Source: CAYPZL01 sp964415045
Lineage (GTDB): Bacteria > Planctomycetota > Phycisphaerae > Sedimentisphaerales > Anaerobacaceae
DNA: 41,578 bases
Assembly (NCBI GenBank): GCA_964415045.1
Contig: CAYPZL010000026.1
Coordinates: 1 to 41,578 of the forward strand
Reading direction: 5' to 3'
Every line of letters starts with the position of its first letter. Positions within the stretch are counted from its first letter, which is position 1. The position numbers and the translations under genes are program-made. Below are positions 31,888-41,578 of this stretch, one piece after another. Under the pieces are notes generated by a model that ran no database searches, had not been told where the DNA came from, and worked only from the letters and a program-made list of their open reading frames with translations.

Positions 31888-33270
31888 TTACGCCAATTGT
31901 ACCTTGATGGACCCTTGCGACGCCCGGTCAAGTGCGAATTCCCCGCTGATCCGCCGCCCCGCCAGATTCGCATCGACCTTGTAGCGGCCGAGGAAACCCC
32001 GGAAGGCTACCCGGCCCTCTCCGTCGGTCCGCCCCTCGGTCCGGGTCCACCACTTGTCCTTGATCAGTCCGTGGAGCTGCTCGTACGCGGGTTTGGGGGT
32101 CATGTCGTCCCGCACGAGACCCGCCGGCGCACCCTGCCAGGCATTTTGATCGGTGAAATCCCACCATGTGATGGCCTCGACCGCCGGATGAGAGAACAAA
32201 ACCGTGTAGAATTCCGTGACCCGTTCCGCCTGACGCCGCTCTCCGTCTGGGGTTGTTGCCCAGGTCGATCCTTTCTTCGGGCCCGATACGACGGTTGTTT
32301 CTGTGAAGTGCAGCGGTTTGCCGAACCGGGCAAATCGTTCGCAGACCTCCCAGGTCCGCCCGGCGCCCCAATACCCGCCGTGCATGTGGGACTGGATGCC
32401 GATCACGTCGTACAGCGGATTGCCGCTCTCGTCCACTAACTGAGAGATCACTTTGTCGGGGTAGACCGCATCCGTGCGATAATCGTTGATAAGGAGCGTC
32501 GCCCGTGGATTCGCCTGGCGCGCCGCCCGGAAAGCGGCTCGGATGTACTGCCCGACACCCATCTCGGAGATGGCCCCGGTCAGTATGGGGGCCCGTTTCT
32601 TCAACTGCTCGCGGTCGTAGTGAGCCGCTTCGTTGACAACATCCCAGATGTCGATGCCACCGGCGAACTTCCGCACGCAACGTCCGATCCGCTTCATCTG
32701 AAGTTGCATCGCTTCTTCCGGCACATCCTTGAGCCACGGAGGATCGACGTAGTTCCACGCTAAAGGATGCCCTTTCGTCGTGATCTCTTGCTGTTGGCAC
32801 CAGCGGATGATCTCGCTGGTACGTTCATCCTCCGGCTCGCCCCTCCGACGTTCATAGTTCCACCAGTAAAACGGCAGCGTGGCGAAGTTCAGCAGTTCCG
32901 CGAAACGCTTTTCATAGGCGGCGTTGTCTGCCGGCGTTCGACAACGGCCCAGCTTGAAGATGTTGCAGCCGAAGAGGAACTTGTGCCGGGTCTGGGTGAT
33001 ACGAAGGTCCCGGCCGGGCGGAAGGGATTGTCCGTCCGGGCCGACCAGCGCCAGCGTCGCAACGCCCTTTCGGTGTTTTTCGATTCGAGCTTCGGCCCGC
33101 TCCAGAACCTTCCCCGCGCTCGGCGATTCGTTTCGCCGGCGCGCAAAGGACACGTATGGAACCGCCGCCAGGTATCCGGCGGCGAGTCCTGCCCTGTTCA
33201 GGAGGTCCCGCCGCGTTAGACTCGCCGGCCTGGCACCGTGGGCCTCATTTTGTACGAAGTTGTGATTCAT
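31888..33270 (-). CDS. Tat-exported GH10 family glycoside hydrolase (xylanase-like)
   Basis: The 460-residue protein has a twin-arginine signal (SLTRRDLLNRAGLAAGYLAA), so it is exported folded. The GH10 barrel follows: TKGHPLAWNYVDPPWL is the substrate-subsite motif, DIWDVVNEAAHYD holds the acid/base Glu, and PLHFTETTVVSGPKK the nucleophile Glu. GH10 enzymes cleave beta-1,4-xylan; this sequence is divergent, so a related beta-glycan is possible. A C-terminal beta-type extension (about 60 residues) follows the barrel. The ATG at 33270 has GAGGA eight bases upstream. The Tat isomerase-like gene ends 35 bp upstream. Confidence 0.88.
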   Translation of the reverse strand: MNHNFVQNEAHGARPASLTRRDLLNRAGLAAGYLAAVPYVSFARRRNESPSAGKVLERAEARIEKHRKGVATLALVGPDGQSLPPGRDLRITQTRHKFLFGCNIFKLGRCRTPADNAAYEKRFAELLNFATLPFYWWNYERRRGEPEDERTSEIIRWCQQQEITTKGHPLAWNYVDPPWLKDVPEEAMQLQMKRIGRCVRKFAGGIDIWDVVNEAAHYDREQLKKRAPILTGAISEMGVGQYIRAAFRAARQANPRATLLINDYRTDAVYPDKVISQLVDESGNPLYDVIGIQSHMHGGYWGAGRTWEVCERFARFGKPLHFTETTVVSGPKKGSTWATTPDGERRQAERVTEFYTVLFSHPAVEAITWWDFTDQNAWQGAPAGLVRDDMTPKPAYEQLHGLIKDKWWTRTEGRTDGEGRVAFRGFLGRYKVDANLAGRRISGEFALDRASQGSIKVQLA

Positions 33271-33305
33271 CTGTTTTTCCTCACGTTGCCTGCCTTTCGA
33301 TGCCG

Positions 33306-34766
33306 TCATGCCGGTGCGACGCCGGCCTCGTCAACGAGTTGGATTTCTTTGTAGCGACAGAACCGGGCGAGGTCTTTCGTGACATCGCCGTAGACCGTTT
33401 GCCGGTGCAGCCCGTTCGACCAGTTCTTCCAGAGCGTAGTGACGTCGCCGTCCACGCGCACTGTGATCTTGGTGCGACAGCCCCTGTCATCGGCCAGGGA
33501 AACCGGCGCATCGATGATCTCGCCGGTGAAGTACAACAGTGACTCGGCCCCGATGAGTATGGCCTGGGTTACCCTCTGGCCGCGACGCATTTCCACTTGC
33601 GGGGTGAGGCCCTCCTGCCGTTCCATGACCGTACGAAGCTTGTACGGTGCGGCCGGACCGTCGGGCCCGTCCATCTTCGTCGAACCGAGGCAGTGGGCCA
33701 GGATGATGCTGTTGTTGGATTCATCGACCGTCGGATCGCTGATAAAACCCGGTTTGCCGGTCAGGCCCTGCAAAATGATGTGGGTCATCGCGCACTGCAG
33801 ATCGGACTCGCAAATCCCGCCCAGCCCCAGGTTGTTGAGCCGACAGAAACCCAGACACGGATACGCGGGCAGCTTGATCGTCTTGTCCCACATGGTGCCG
33901 TAACAATCGACGGTCAGGACGGTAGCGTTTTCGGCGGCCAGCATGTCCTCAAACGCCAGGGCCAGCTTGCAGGATTTGAAAACCTCGCTGCGTGAAGGCT
34001 CCACCACGGCATCCGCCCCCTTGCTCCACCGGTCGGCCTCGGCCCGGGCCTCCTTGTCGTCCACGGCATTGTACGCTCGCACCACTGTATCGAGGTCCAC
34101 CTTCTTGATCTCGGTCCCGAATTTCTCCTTCATGACGCCGGCGTAGCTCTTGAAGTTGCGCGTGGTGACGTTGAGGATTTTGGCCTCCCGGAGATGGTGG
34201 ATGGCGCGGAAGGGTCGCAAGGCGACGGCGAGCTGCGAGGTGTCACTGGTGAGAAAACACTCCATCTTCGCCCCGACGGGCTGCTTCTGCATGGCCCCGA
34301 ACCCAACCCATCCATGACCTGAATAGGGCACGGCAAAAACCGCCGTCGGCCGGCCGACGCTGAGAATCTCGCGGAGGATGCCCCCCACGCCGAGGTTCAG
34401 GTGGATCGCCAGGATGCCGTCGACGCCCTGCAATCGGCCCTTGAGACGCCGCACAGCGTCAACCGACGTCACCAGTTCATCCACGGAAAAATCGACGTCC
34501 GCGATCTCCCCTTGCAGTTCGGCGAATTGTCTGCGGTAGAAGCCAATCTCCTCCTGAAAGTTCAGCTTCGGTTTGGGCCAGAGTCCCTGGCTGGTCCCCA
34601 TGTACAGTCGCGCGACCTTGACCTTGCTCCGCCGGCAGCCGGGGCTGACGAGCTTGGAACCCTCTGCCCTTGCAGCGGCCCCCAACAGGCCGGAGCCGGC
34701 GAGGTAGACGGCTCCGCCGGCCGCAGTCATCTGCAGGAATTCTCTACGATGCATCGGTTCTGACAT
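33306..34766 (-). CDS. Tat-exported protein resembling L-fucose/L-arabinose isomerases
   Basis: The 486-residue protein begins with a Tat signal (MHRREFLQMTAAGGAVYLAG). The mature part resembles the fold of L-fucose/L-arabinose isomerases: an N-terminal Rossmann-like half with ADVDFSVDELVTSVD and DGILAIHLNLGVGG, a middle with TVDCYGTMWDKTIKLPAYPC, and the C-terminal GLHRQTVYGDVTKDLARFCR tail carrying the conserved His. No function is proven. Such isomerases are cytoplasmic enzymes, so a Tat-exported form is odd. It is followed by the GH10 gene in a probable two-gene operon for carbohydrate use. AAGGGAG precedes the ATG. Confidence 0.7.
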   Translation of the reverse strand: MSEPMHRREFLQMTAAGGAVYLAGSGLLGAAARAEGSKLVSPGCRRSKVKVARLYMGTSQGLWPKPKLNFQEEIGFYRRQFAELQGEIADVDFSVDELVTSVDAVRRLKGRLQGVDGILAIHLNLGVGGILREILSVGRPTAVFAVPYSGHGWVGFGAMQKQPVGAKMECFLTSDTSQLAVALRPFRAIHHLREAKILNVTTRNFKSYAGVMKEKFGTEIKKVDLDTVVRAYNAVDDKEARAEADRWSKGADAVVEPSRSEVFKSCKLALAFEDMLAAENATVLTVDCYGTMWDKTIKLPAYPCLGFCRLNNLGLGGICESDLQCAMTHIILQGLTGKPGFISDPTVDESNNSIILAHCLGSTKMDGPDGPAAPYKLRTVMERQEGLTPQVEMRRGQRVTQAILIGAESLLYFTGEIIDAPVSLADDRGCRTKITVRVDGDVTTLWKNWSNGLHRQTVYGDVTKDLARFCRYKEIQLVDEAGVAPA

Positions 34767-34876
34767 GGCGATCTCCCTTCAATAGACGTACCGTGGTCGG
34801 TGGGGCGATTTTCTTGCCAACGATTCACGTGTGTCGCACCGCATGGGCATTGTTTCAAGCCCCGATGGTCCGCATT

Positions 34877-37039
34877 CTAAGGTTTCGAAAGGTCGGCGTA
34901 TTGTAGCAGGAGGGATTTGGTCTGTCCAGTGTTGAAAGAGATGACGACGACGCTGTTGGCGCCCATGTCCACGAATTTCTTGACGCGGCCGAGGCCGAAG
35001 GTTTTGTGTCGCACAAGCTCGCCGGGGGCGAATGGAGCGCTCGGCTGCGGGGCAGTCTGCGACGCGACCGCTGCGGTCCGTCGCATCTCCGAATGCGCGT
35101 ACCCGGTGTCGTCCTCCTCGAAATCTTCCCGGTCCTGGGGCGCCAGCGCCGGACCCAGCTCAAAAAGAAACTTCGAGGGCACCGTCCGCAACACCTGCCC
35201 CCGGAGCGTACGATACCGGGCATAGCTGATGCGCAGGTTTGTCTTGGCCCGCGTCACGCCTACGAAGAACAGCCTTCGTTCCTCTTCCATCTCTTCTTCG
35301 CTGCCGCTGCCACGTTCGTGCGGCAGAATACCGTCCTCGAGACCCAGGATGAACACATGCTCGAACTCGAGTCCTTTGGCGGCGTGCAGCGTCATCAACG
35401 CCACCCGCTCGATGGAGCCATCGTACGCGTCGGTATCGCTGAAGAGAGCGATCTGTTGCAGGTAATCCGTCAGCGAAGGCGTCTCGCTCTGCAGGTCGTA
35501 GGCGGCCGCGGCACTGACGAGTTCGTCGATGTTCTCCAGCGCGTTTTGTCCCTCGTGCCCGGCCTTGTGCAACGATTCCTCCAATCCCGACACACGGACC
35601 ACCCGCTCGATGATGGGGGCCGCCGGACCGCTTGCTTTCCTGGTCAGCGAATCGATCATTCGCACGAAAGTGGAGAGCTTCGTCCGCGCTGCGCTTTTGA
35701 GGGTCGCTATCTGGCCGGCCTGCTTGAGGGCCTCGAAAAAGGTCACCCCCTTGCGAACGGCGTAGTCGCGGACCCGGTCCACCGTAACCTTTCCAATGCC
35801 GCGGGCCGGCGTGTTGAGGATGCGCAGCAGTGCGATTTCATCCGCAGGATTGGCCAGCACCCGCAAATAGGCCAGAACGTCGCGGATTTCTTTCCGGTTG
35901 TAAAACTCGACACCACGAACGATCTGATAGGGAATCTTGTGCCGGACGAAGGCCTCTTCCAGGGCCCGGCTCATCGCATTGACACGGTAGAAGATGCCGA
36001 TCTCTTTCGGTGAGACGCCTCGCTCAATCAATCCTCCGATCTCTCGGGCCACCGCATGGGCTTCCTCGCTATGGTCGTCGTAGCCGGTTACGGTGACCTC
36101 GCCCTCGTGCGACCGGACCGGGATCAAAGCCTTCTCCTTGCGGTTCCTGTTGCAGGCGATCAGCCTGTCGGCCACCTCCAACACAGCGGGAGTGCTGCGG
36201 AAGTTCTCCTGGAGCTTGACCACCGTAGCTTGCGGCCAGTCTCTTTCGAAGGCCAGAATGTTGCGAATGTCGGCTCCGCGCCAGCGATAGATGGACTGGT
36301 CGGGGTCGCCCGTGGCACAGATGTTTCCGTGCCGCGCCGCCAGCGTGTTGGCAAGCCTGTATTGGGCGTGGTTTGTATCCTGGTACTCGTCGATGAGCAG
36401 GTATTGGAAGCGATCGGACAACTCCTGGCACACCGTCGCGTTGTTTTCCAGCAACAGCGTCGCCTTCATGAGGAGATCGTCAAAATCGAGCGCGTTTCGC
36501 GCGGCCAGAAGCTCCTGGTAGCGAGCGTACACCTGCGCCAGGGTGCGCGAGAAGAAATCGTCTCTGTCGGCAGCAAATGCGGTCGCGTCAATGAGCTTGT
36601 TCTTCAGCGTCGAGATGGCTTCGAGCATGCGACGCGGCGGGAAGTTGGTTGCATCGAGGTTGCATTCCTTGATGGCCTGCTTGATGCAGCGGGTCTGGTC
36701 GGCCTCGTCGTAGATGCTGTAGTGGGGATCGATGCCCGCGTAGCCCGCATAGCGGCGCAGGATCCGCACGCACAGGGAGTGGAACGTGCTGATTCGCGCC
36801 CCCGCAGAAGCCCCCAGCGCCGCGGCCCGCTGTCTCATCTCCTCGGCGGCCTTGTTGGTGAACGTGATCGCACAGATGTTGTACGCGTTGATTCCCGAAC
36901 TGACAAGGGCCGCGATGCGGTAGGTGATCACGCGGGTCTTGCCGCTGCCCGGGCCGGCGAGAACCAGGAGCGGGCCTTCGCGATGCAATACCGCTTGCCG
37001 TTGCGATGGTGTCAATTGTCCCAGAAGTTCCTGATGCAT
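34877..37039 (-). CDS. pcrA: UvrD/PcrA-type DNA helicase
   Basis: The 720-residue superfamily 1A helicase moves 3' to 5' on DNA in repair and conflict resolution. The Q motif LTPSQRQAVLH and Walker A VLAGPGSGKTRVIT are near residue 10-35. DEYQDTNHAQY (motif II), GDPDQSIYRWRGAD (III) and ALMTLHAAKGLEFEHVFI (V) follow. A PcrA-like C-terminal segment (KTFGLGRVKKFVDMGANSVV) ends it, the RNA-polymerase-binding Tudor-like region in relatives. The ATG at 37039 lies just before the Q motif. It is 19 bp behind the exporter operon, probably co-transcribed. Confidence 0.93.
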   Translation of the reverse strand: MHQELLGQLTPSQRQAVLHREGPLLVLAGPGSGKTRVITYRIAALVSSGINAYNICAITFTNKAAEEMRQRAAALGASAGARISTFHSLCVRILRRYAGYAGIDPHYSIYDEADQTRCIKQAIKECNLDATNFPPRRMLEAISTLKNKLIDATAFAADRDDFFSRTLAQVYARYQELLAARNALDFDDLLMKATLLLENNATVCQELSDRFQYLLIDEYQDTNHAQYRLANTLAARHGNICATGDPDQSIYRWRGADIRNILAFERDWPQATVVKLQENFRSTPAVLEVADRLIACNRNRKEKALIPVRSHEGEVTVTGYDDHSEEAHAVAREIGGLIERGVSPKEIGIFYRVNAMSRALEEAFVRHKIPYQIVRGVEFYNRKEIRDVLAYLRVLANPADEIALLRILNTPARGIGKVTVDRVRDYAVRKGVTFFEALKQAGQIATLKSAARTKLSTFVRMIDSLTRKASGPAAPIIERVVRVSGLEESLHKAGHEGQNALENIDELVSAAAAYDLQSETPSLTDYLQQIALFSDTDAYDGSIERVALMTLHAAKGLEFEHVFILGLEDGILPHERGSGSEEEMEEERRLFFVGVTRAKTNLRISYARYRTLRGQVLRTVPSKFLFELGPALAPQDREDFEEDDTGYAHSEMRRTAAVASQTAPQPSAPFAPGELVRHKTFGLGRVKKFVDMGANSVVVISFNTGQTKSLLLQYADLSKP

Positions 37040-37058
37040 GCCCGAAGCAGGTCCGTTG

Positions 37059-38873
37059 TCACGGTGTCCCCTGCGATTCCTCCATCTGCCTGCGCAGCTT
37101 TTCTGCGGTCTGCTCCATCTCCTTGTAAAGCTCGGGACGCTCAATTCGAATGCGCGCCAGCAGTCCCTGACGCACGTAAGGCGGATACGCCTCGTTGTTC
37201 AGGAACGAACCGAGTGCAAAGTACCGCAGCTCCCGCATGTCGGGCAAGTCAATTCTGTTTTCGGGCCTGAATTTGGCCATGTAGTAGTCATAGATCTTCT
37301 GGGCGATCTGTTCGCGCGCGGCCGCGAGATCGTCGCTGCGCAAGGCGTAATGATAGTACGCCTCGGCCAGAGTGGCGACAATAAGCTCCCTGGCGTTGAG
37401 GATATCGATGCTCTCCAGCTCTTCCGCCAACCGGTTCTTCGCGTATTGATCGAGCGAGACCTTGAAATCGTCGATTTCGGGGAACGACTGCCGCAACTGA
37501 TTGTAGATCCGCAGGGCGTATCCTCTGATTCCGGACTGATAGAAGGTCAAGACCGCATTCTTGAGCATGTTCCGGTACCCGTTTCGCAAGGACTCATACC
37601 GGCCTTTGTCGTCCTTGTGCTTCTCGAGGATGGCCAGTGTCGCCTTGTTGTAGGAATCGAACATGCGGTAGTCCGGCCCGAGGAAGATGTCCTTGCGCAC
37701 GAGACGGGACTGCGTGGTGGCGTTGGGATCGTCCTGAATGGAAGGCTCGGCCGGTCCCTCGAGGATCATCATCTTGCCGTAGCGAAACAGATTCTGGTGG
37801 CTGTGGGCGACGATGCGATCCGTGTTGGTCTCGTACGTGGTGATCTCCCGGTCCTCTTGCTCGGCCGCCAGTTTCAGCGCCTTGACCGCCCAGTAAATGG
37901 CATGGCAGTCCGGATGACGCCAGTCCATGGGATAGTGTACGTTCGGATCGCTCAGATCGATGGGCCCGTGCGTCTGGTTGATCTCGTGCATGAGCGCGGG
38001 CTCCAGCTTCCATTCGCTGCGAAGCTGATAGGCCTTGGCAAAGAGATCGAATCTCTTGAGGGCGGCGGTCCCGCGGAACTCGTCAATGACGGCAAACGTG
38101 GCGGCTGGAAACCGGCGGGGATTTTGACGCAAGGACAGGTAATTCGCCACAAACTGCTCTTCGTCCCGGAAGGTCTCGTCGGCGGCCTGCAACGCCTCGA
38201 TGAACGGCTGGACGTTGGGATCGCCGGCGACTTGCGCCCATGTCCGCGGGGCCGCGATCAAAGCCTCAAAATACGCATTGTCCTCGCGCTGCAGGCCGTT
38301 GTCTTCGGAACGCAGCAGCGGCCCCAGCATTTCCGCCAGCCGGAGTTTGTAGTATTTGTGGCAATCGTCCGAAACACCGCCCATCTTGTGCTGAAAGATT
38401 CGAGCCAGCTCGCGGTAAAGCTGGATCGATTTGGGGTTCAACGGGATGCCTTTGTCACGGAGCAGCTCGTAGCCGTTCCGCACCCAGCGGAAGCGCTCCT
38501 CCGGCTGGCTCGCCGGGATGGCCACGGAAATATTGTACGCCATGTTCCAGGCATGGAACTCCCAGACGGCGCCGAAGCGAGGCTGAAGCGTGGTGATCCA
38601 CTCGGCGAGCTGACGGGCGTCGAAGAACTGGCCTTCCTCTTTCAGCTTGTCGGCGCGCATCCAGAGGATATCCACGACCAGACCGCGAAACGCCCCCATC
38701 GCGACCGTGGCAAACGCCAGGGAGGGCGGAGCGTTCTCCAGCACGGGATTGATCGTGAGATCCATCTCTTCCCGCTGTGCGTTGACATAGTCGAGCTGCT
38801 TCCCGGCTCCGACCAGCAGCCCGGCGGCAATCAGCAAGCAAGCAAACAGAATGATAGAATCACGTCTCCGCAT
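37059..38873 (-). CDS. Large membrane-anchored protein of unknown function linked to an ABC-2 exporter
   Basis: The 604-residue protein has one N-terminal helix (SIILFACLLIAAGLLVGAG, about residues 6-24) and a long helical exported or cytoplasmic body. A strongly patterned segment reads VDILWMRADKLKEEGQFFDA, then EWITTLQPRFGAVWEFHAWN and MAYNISVAIP. This W/R/A-rich block recalls TPR-like families found beside ABC-2 exporters in planctomycetes and deltaproteobacteria (recall only). The gene overlaps the permease operon tightly: its ATG is two bases after the permease stop. It is probably an accessory subunit of the exporter. Confidence 0.8.
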   Translation of the reverse strand: MRRRDSIILFACLLIAAGLLVGAGKQLDYVNAQREEMDLTINPVLENAPPSLAFATVAMGAFRGLVVDILWMRADKLKEEGQFFDARQLAEWITTLQPRFGAVWEFHAWNMAYNISVAIPASQPEERFRWVRNGYELLRDKGIPLNPKSIQLYRELARIFQHKMGGVSDDCHKYYKLRLAEMLGPLLRSEDNGLQREDNAYFEALIAAPRTWAQVAGDPNVQPFIEALQAADETFRDEEQFVANYLSLRQNPRRFPAATFAVIDEFRGTAALKRFDLFAKAYQLRSEWKLEPALMHEINQTHGPIDLSDPNVHYPMDWRHPDCHAIYWAVKALKLAAEQEDREITTYETNTDRIVAHSHQNLFRYGKMMILEGPAEPSIQDDPNATTQSRLVRKDIFLGPDYRMFDSYNKATLAILEKHKDDKGRYESLRNGYRNMLKNAVLTFYQSGIRGYALRIYNQLRQSFPEIDDFKVSLDQYAKNRLAEELESIDILNARELIVATLAEAYYHYALRSDDLAAAREQIAQKIYDYYMAKFRPENRIDLPDMRELRYFALGSFLNNEAYPPYVRQGLLARIRIERPELYKEMEQTAEKLRRQMEESQGTP

Positions 38874-38875
38874 CG

Positions 38876-40238
38876 TCAGATAATCACCCTGGCAAGCTCG
38901 CGAAAGCTGAACACAAGCAGACTGAGAATAAGTAACAGCAACGCCTTTACGCACACCATGACAAGCACCACTTTGCCGAGAGCCCACCAGGGCAGCAGGC
39001 GCCCCGGGACCAGGAATTTCGTCGGGTTGTACAGGTCAAACCGCGGCAGAAGGTGAATGAACTGCTTGATCGTATAGGTGTACAGAAAGCCAACGTTCCT
39101 GCTGAGATACTCGAACGATTCCAACACAAAACCACTCACAACGCCGGTGAGAAAGATCACCAGACAAAACAGGATCGCCACCGGAAATGAGAGAAAAGTG
39201 CCCGCCAGCCCGCCCAGACAGGCGAGAAAGATGAGCCGGCAGAGAATGAGCAATGCGCCCCGGATGAAATTGGCCGTGAACGTGTCCGCTTTGTACAGAA
39301 CTTCCAGCCCGTCCTCAAGCGGGAAAAGAACGACGGTTTGATTCAGAGTGGGGTTGACAAACCGTATGCCCAGATATCCGTCGTCCGCGACGGCCGCCGC
39401 CGGCACCGCAATCTCTCTGAACTGGCGGACCGGGTCTTTGCGGGGAGGAACGCGAAAGATCGGCGTGTTGATCTCGGTGCCGTACCGCATCTGCCGCAGG
39501 TCCCCGATATACCAGTCGCCGTACACCTGTTCGTCCGGAGGCGTAACAGAGACGTCATACTTGAAACGGATGAAGAGGTTCTTCTCGGGGTCCAGGGGCT
39601 TGACGTTCTTGAATTCCCAGTCGAGCCACTGTCCCACCGCCACGGCCTGCTTCTTCATCCGCTCGAGGGTCGTAAGCTCCTTGAGAATCTCCTGGCGCGT
39701 CATGCCCGACCAGAGTTCCTCCAGTTGGTCTTTCCTCTGCAAGTAGATCCTGTTGACTTCCTCTTCCACGTCGATCTCGGGAGGCACGAGACTCGCCCGG
39801 GCCGTATAGAACTCATTCCTGGCCTGTGCGAGTTCCTGGGCGGACGCCTTGAAAAACCGGGGCATATAGAGGGCGACCGCGTACACGATCCCGGCAAACA
39901 ACGTCAACAGCGCCACGTCCAGGACGACGACACCCAGGAGCTTGCCCAGAATGATCTGGAAGCGTCGAACGGGCTTGGTCACCACGGTATAGATCTGCCG
40001 CTGGTCGATGTCACTGGTAAGCGCGTAAATGGAGACGACAATCGTCAGCAGGGAAAGCAGGAGGCTCGTAAGCGAAAGCCCGTAGCTGACAAAGGTCTGC
40101 AGCCGGCCTTTGAGTGTCCCGTCTCCGGTGGCCGTAAAACCCATGACCGGCAGCAGAATCAGCAGAAGCAGGATAAAGATGGCTGCCACTTTCAGGCGTA
40201 AGGCCTGCCGGATCGTGTTTATCGCGACAGCCCAGATT

Positions 40239-40246
<8 letters not shown>
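38876..40246 (-). CDS. ABC-2 type exporter permease
   Basis: The 456-residue permease has an N-terminal cytoplasmic part and first helix (KVAAIFILLLLILLPVMGF), a second helix, a third, then a soluble region of about 170 residues with a coiled coil (about 125-200), and a C-terminal block of helices (about 325-455). This split layout is typical of GldF/NosY-like ABC-2 permeases. It pairs with the ATPase gene whose end it overlaps by eight bases; the ATG at 40246 has GGAG nine bases upstream. The substrate is unknown. Confidence 0.85.
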
Positions 40247-41498
<1,252 letters not shown>

Positions 41499-41525
41499 GA
41501 CTTTCTGGAAGCAATCTCAATAAGA

Positions 41526-41559
41526 ACTGAACTTTTGCAAAATGGAGATTAGGCTTACT
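41526..41559 (-). repeat. 34-bp repeat, right copy of an inverted pair
   Basis: The reverse complement is identical to 56-89. It lies 27 bp before the ATPase start, in the same sense relative to its gene as the left copy. Reading leftward on the reverse strand, TAA at 41557-41555 lies inside the repeat just as at the left end. The outer 16 bases differ from the left flank. Confidence 0.9.
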
Positions 41560-41578
41560 TTAGGGAGGAAAAATCTCC

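Overview
The window looks like chromosomal DNA of a GC-rich, Gram-negative-type bacterium, most probably a planctomycete of the Phycisphaerae/Sedimentisphaerales kind. This is inferred from protein families remembered as common there: a two-NfeD plus flotillin operon with a proline-rich tail protein, the 604-residue protein behind an ABC-2 exporter, a DUF6786-like lipoprotein, and Tat-exported carbohydrate enzymes. No rRNA, tRNA, CRISPR array, phage gene or intact insertion sequence was found. Most genes are close-packed housekeeping or envelope genes.

Layout, left to right. (1) 1-60 is the tail of a truncated gene, followed by one copy of a 34-bp sequence whose exact inverted copy lies at the other end (41526-41559). 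(2) 305-1414 is a class I aminotransferase. (3) 1509-5380 is a membrane-domain operon: long NfeD protease, short NfeD, FloA flotillin, and a one-helix protein with a conserved C-terminal tail. (4) 5478-9051 carries reverse-strand genes for a PH-like membrane protein, a TPR protein, a stand-alone receiver and an 88-residue protein. (5) 9217-13858 is a forward operon: soluble histidine kinase, two CNNM/CorC-type CBS membrane proteins and a GT-C glycosyltransferase. (6) 13882-19861 reverse: PBP4-type DacB, a fused TRAP permease with a lipid-anchored TAXI receptor, and a DUF6786-like lipoprotein. (7) 20231-24781 forward: homoserine dehydrogenase, a phosphoglycerate-mutase-like putative homoserine kinase, aspartate kinase and a membrane-anchored nuclease. 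(8) 24809-29901 reverse: NtrC-type regulator, its probable kinase, pnp and rpsO. (9) 30133-34766 reverse: ruvX, mannose-1-phosphate guanylyltransferase, a Tat-exported GH10 enzyme and a Tat-exported sugar-isomerase-like protein. (10) 34877-41498 reverse: UvrD/PcrA helicase at the end of an ABC-2 exporter operon.

The most useful functional inferences come from context. The mutase-like gene between hom and aspartate kinase probably supplies the homoserine kinase step. The kinase-CNNM-CNNM-glycosyltransferase string is an unusual operon. The exporter ATPase carries a disordered tail with a repeated short motif. Ten sigma-70-like promoters with 16-18 bp spacers could be placed by eye; one of them puts the transcription start at the ATG of the long NfeD gene, suggesting a leaderless mRNA. 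All family names come from reading motifs, without database searches.
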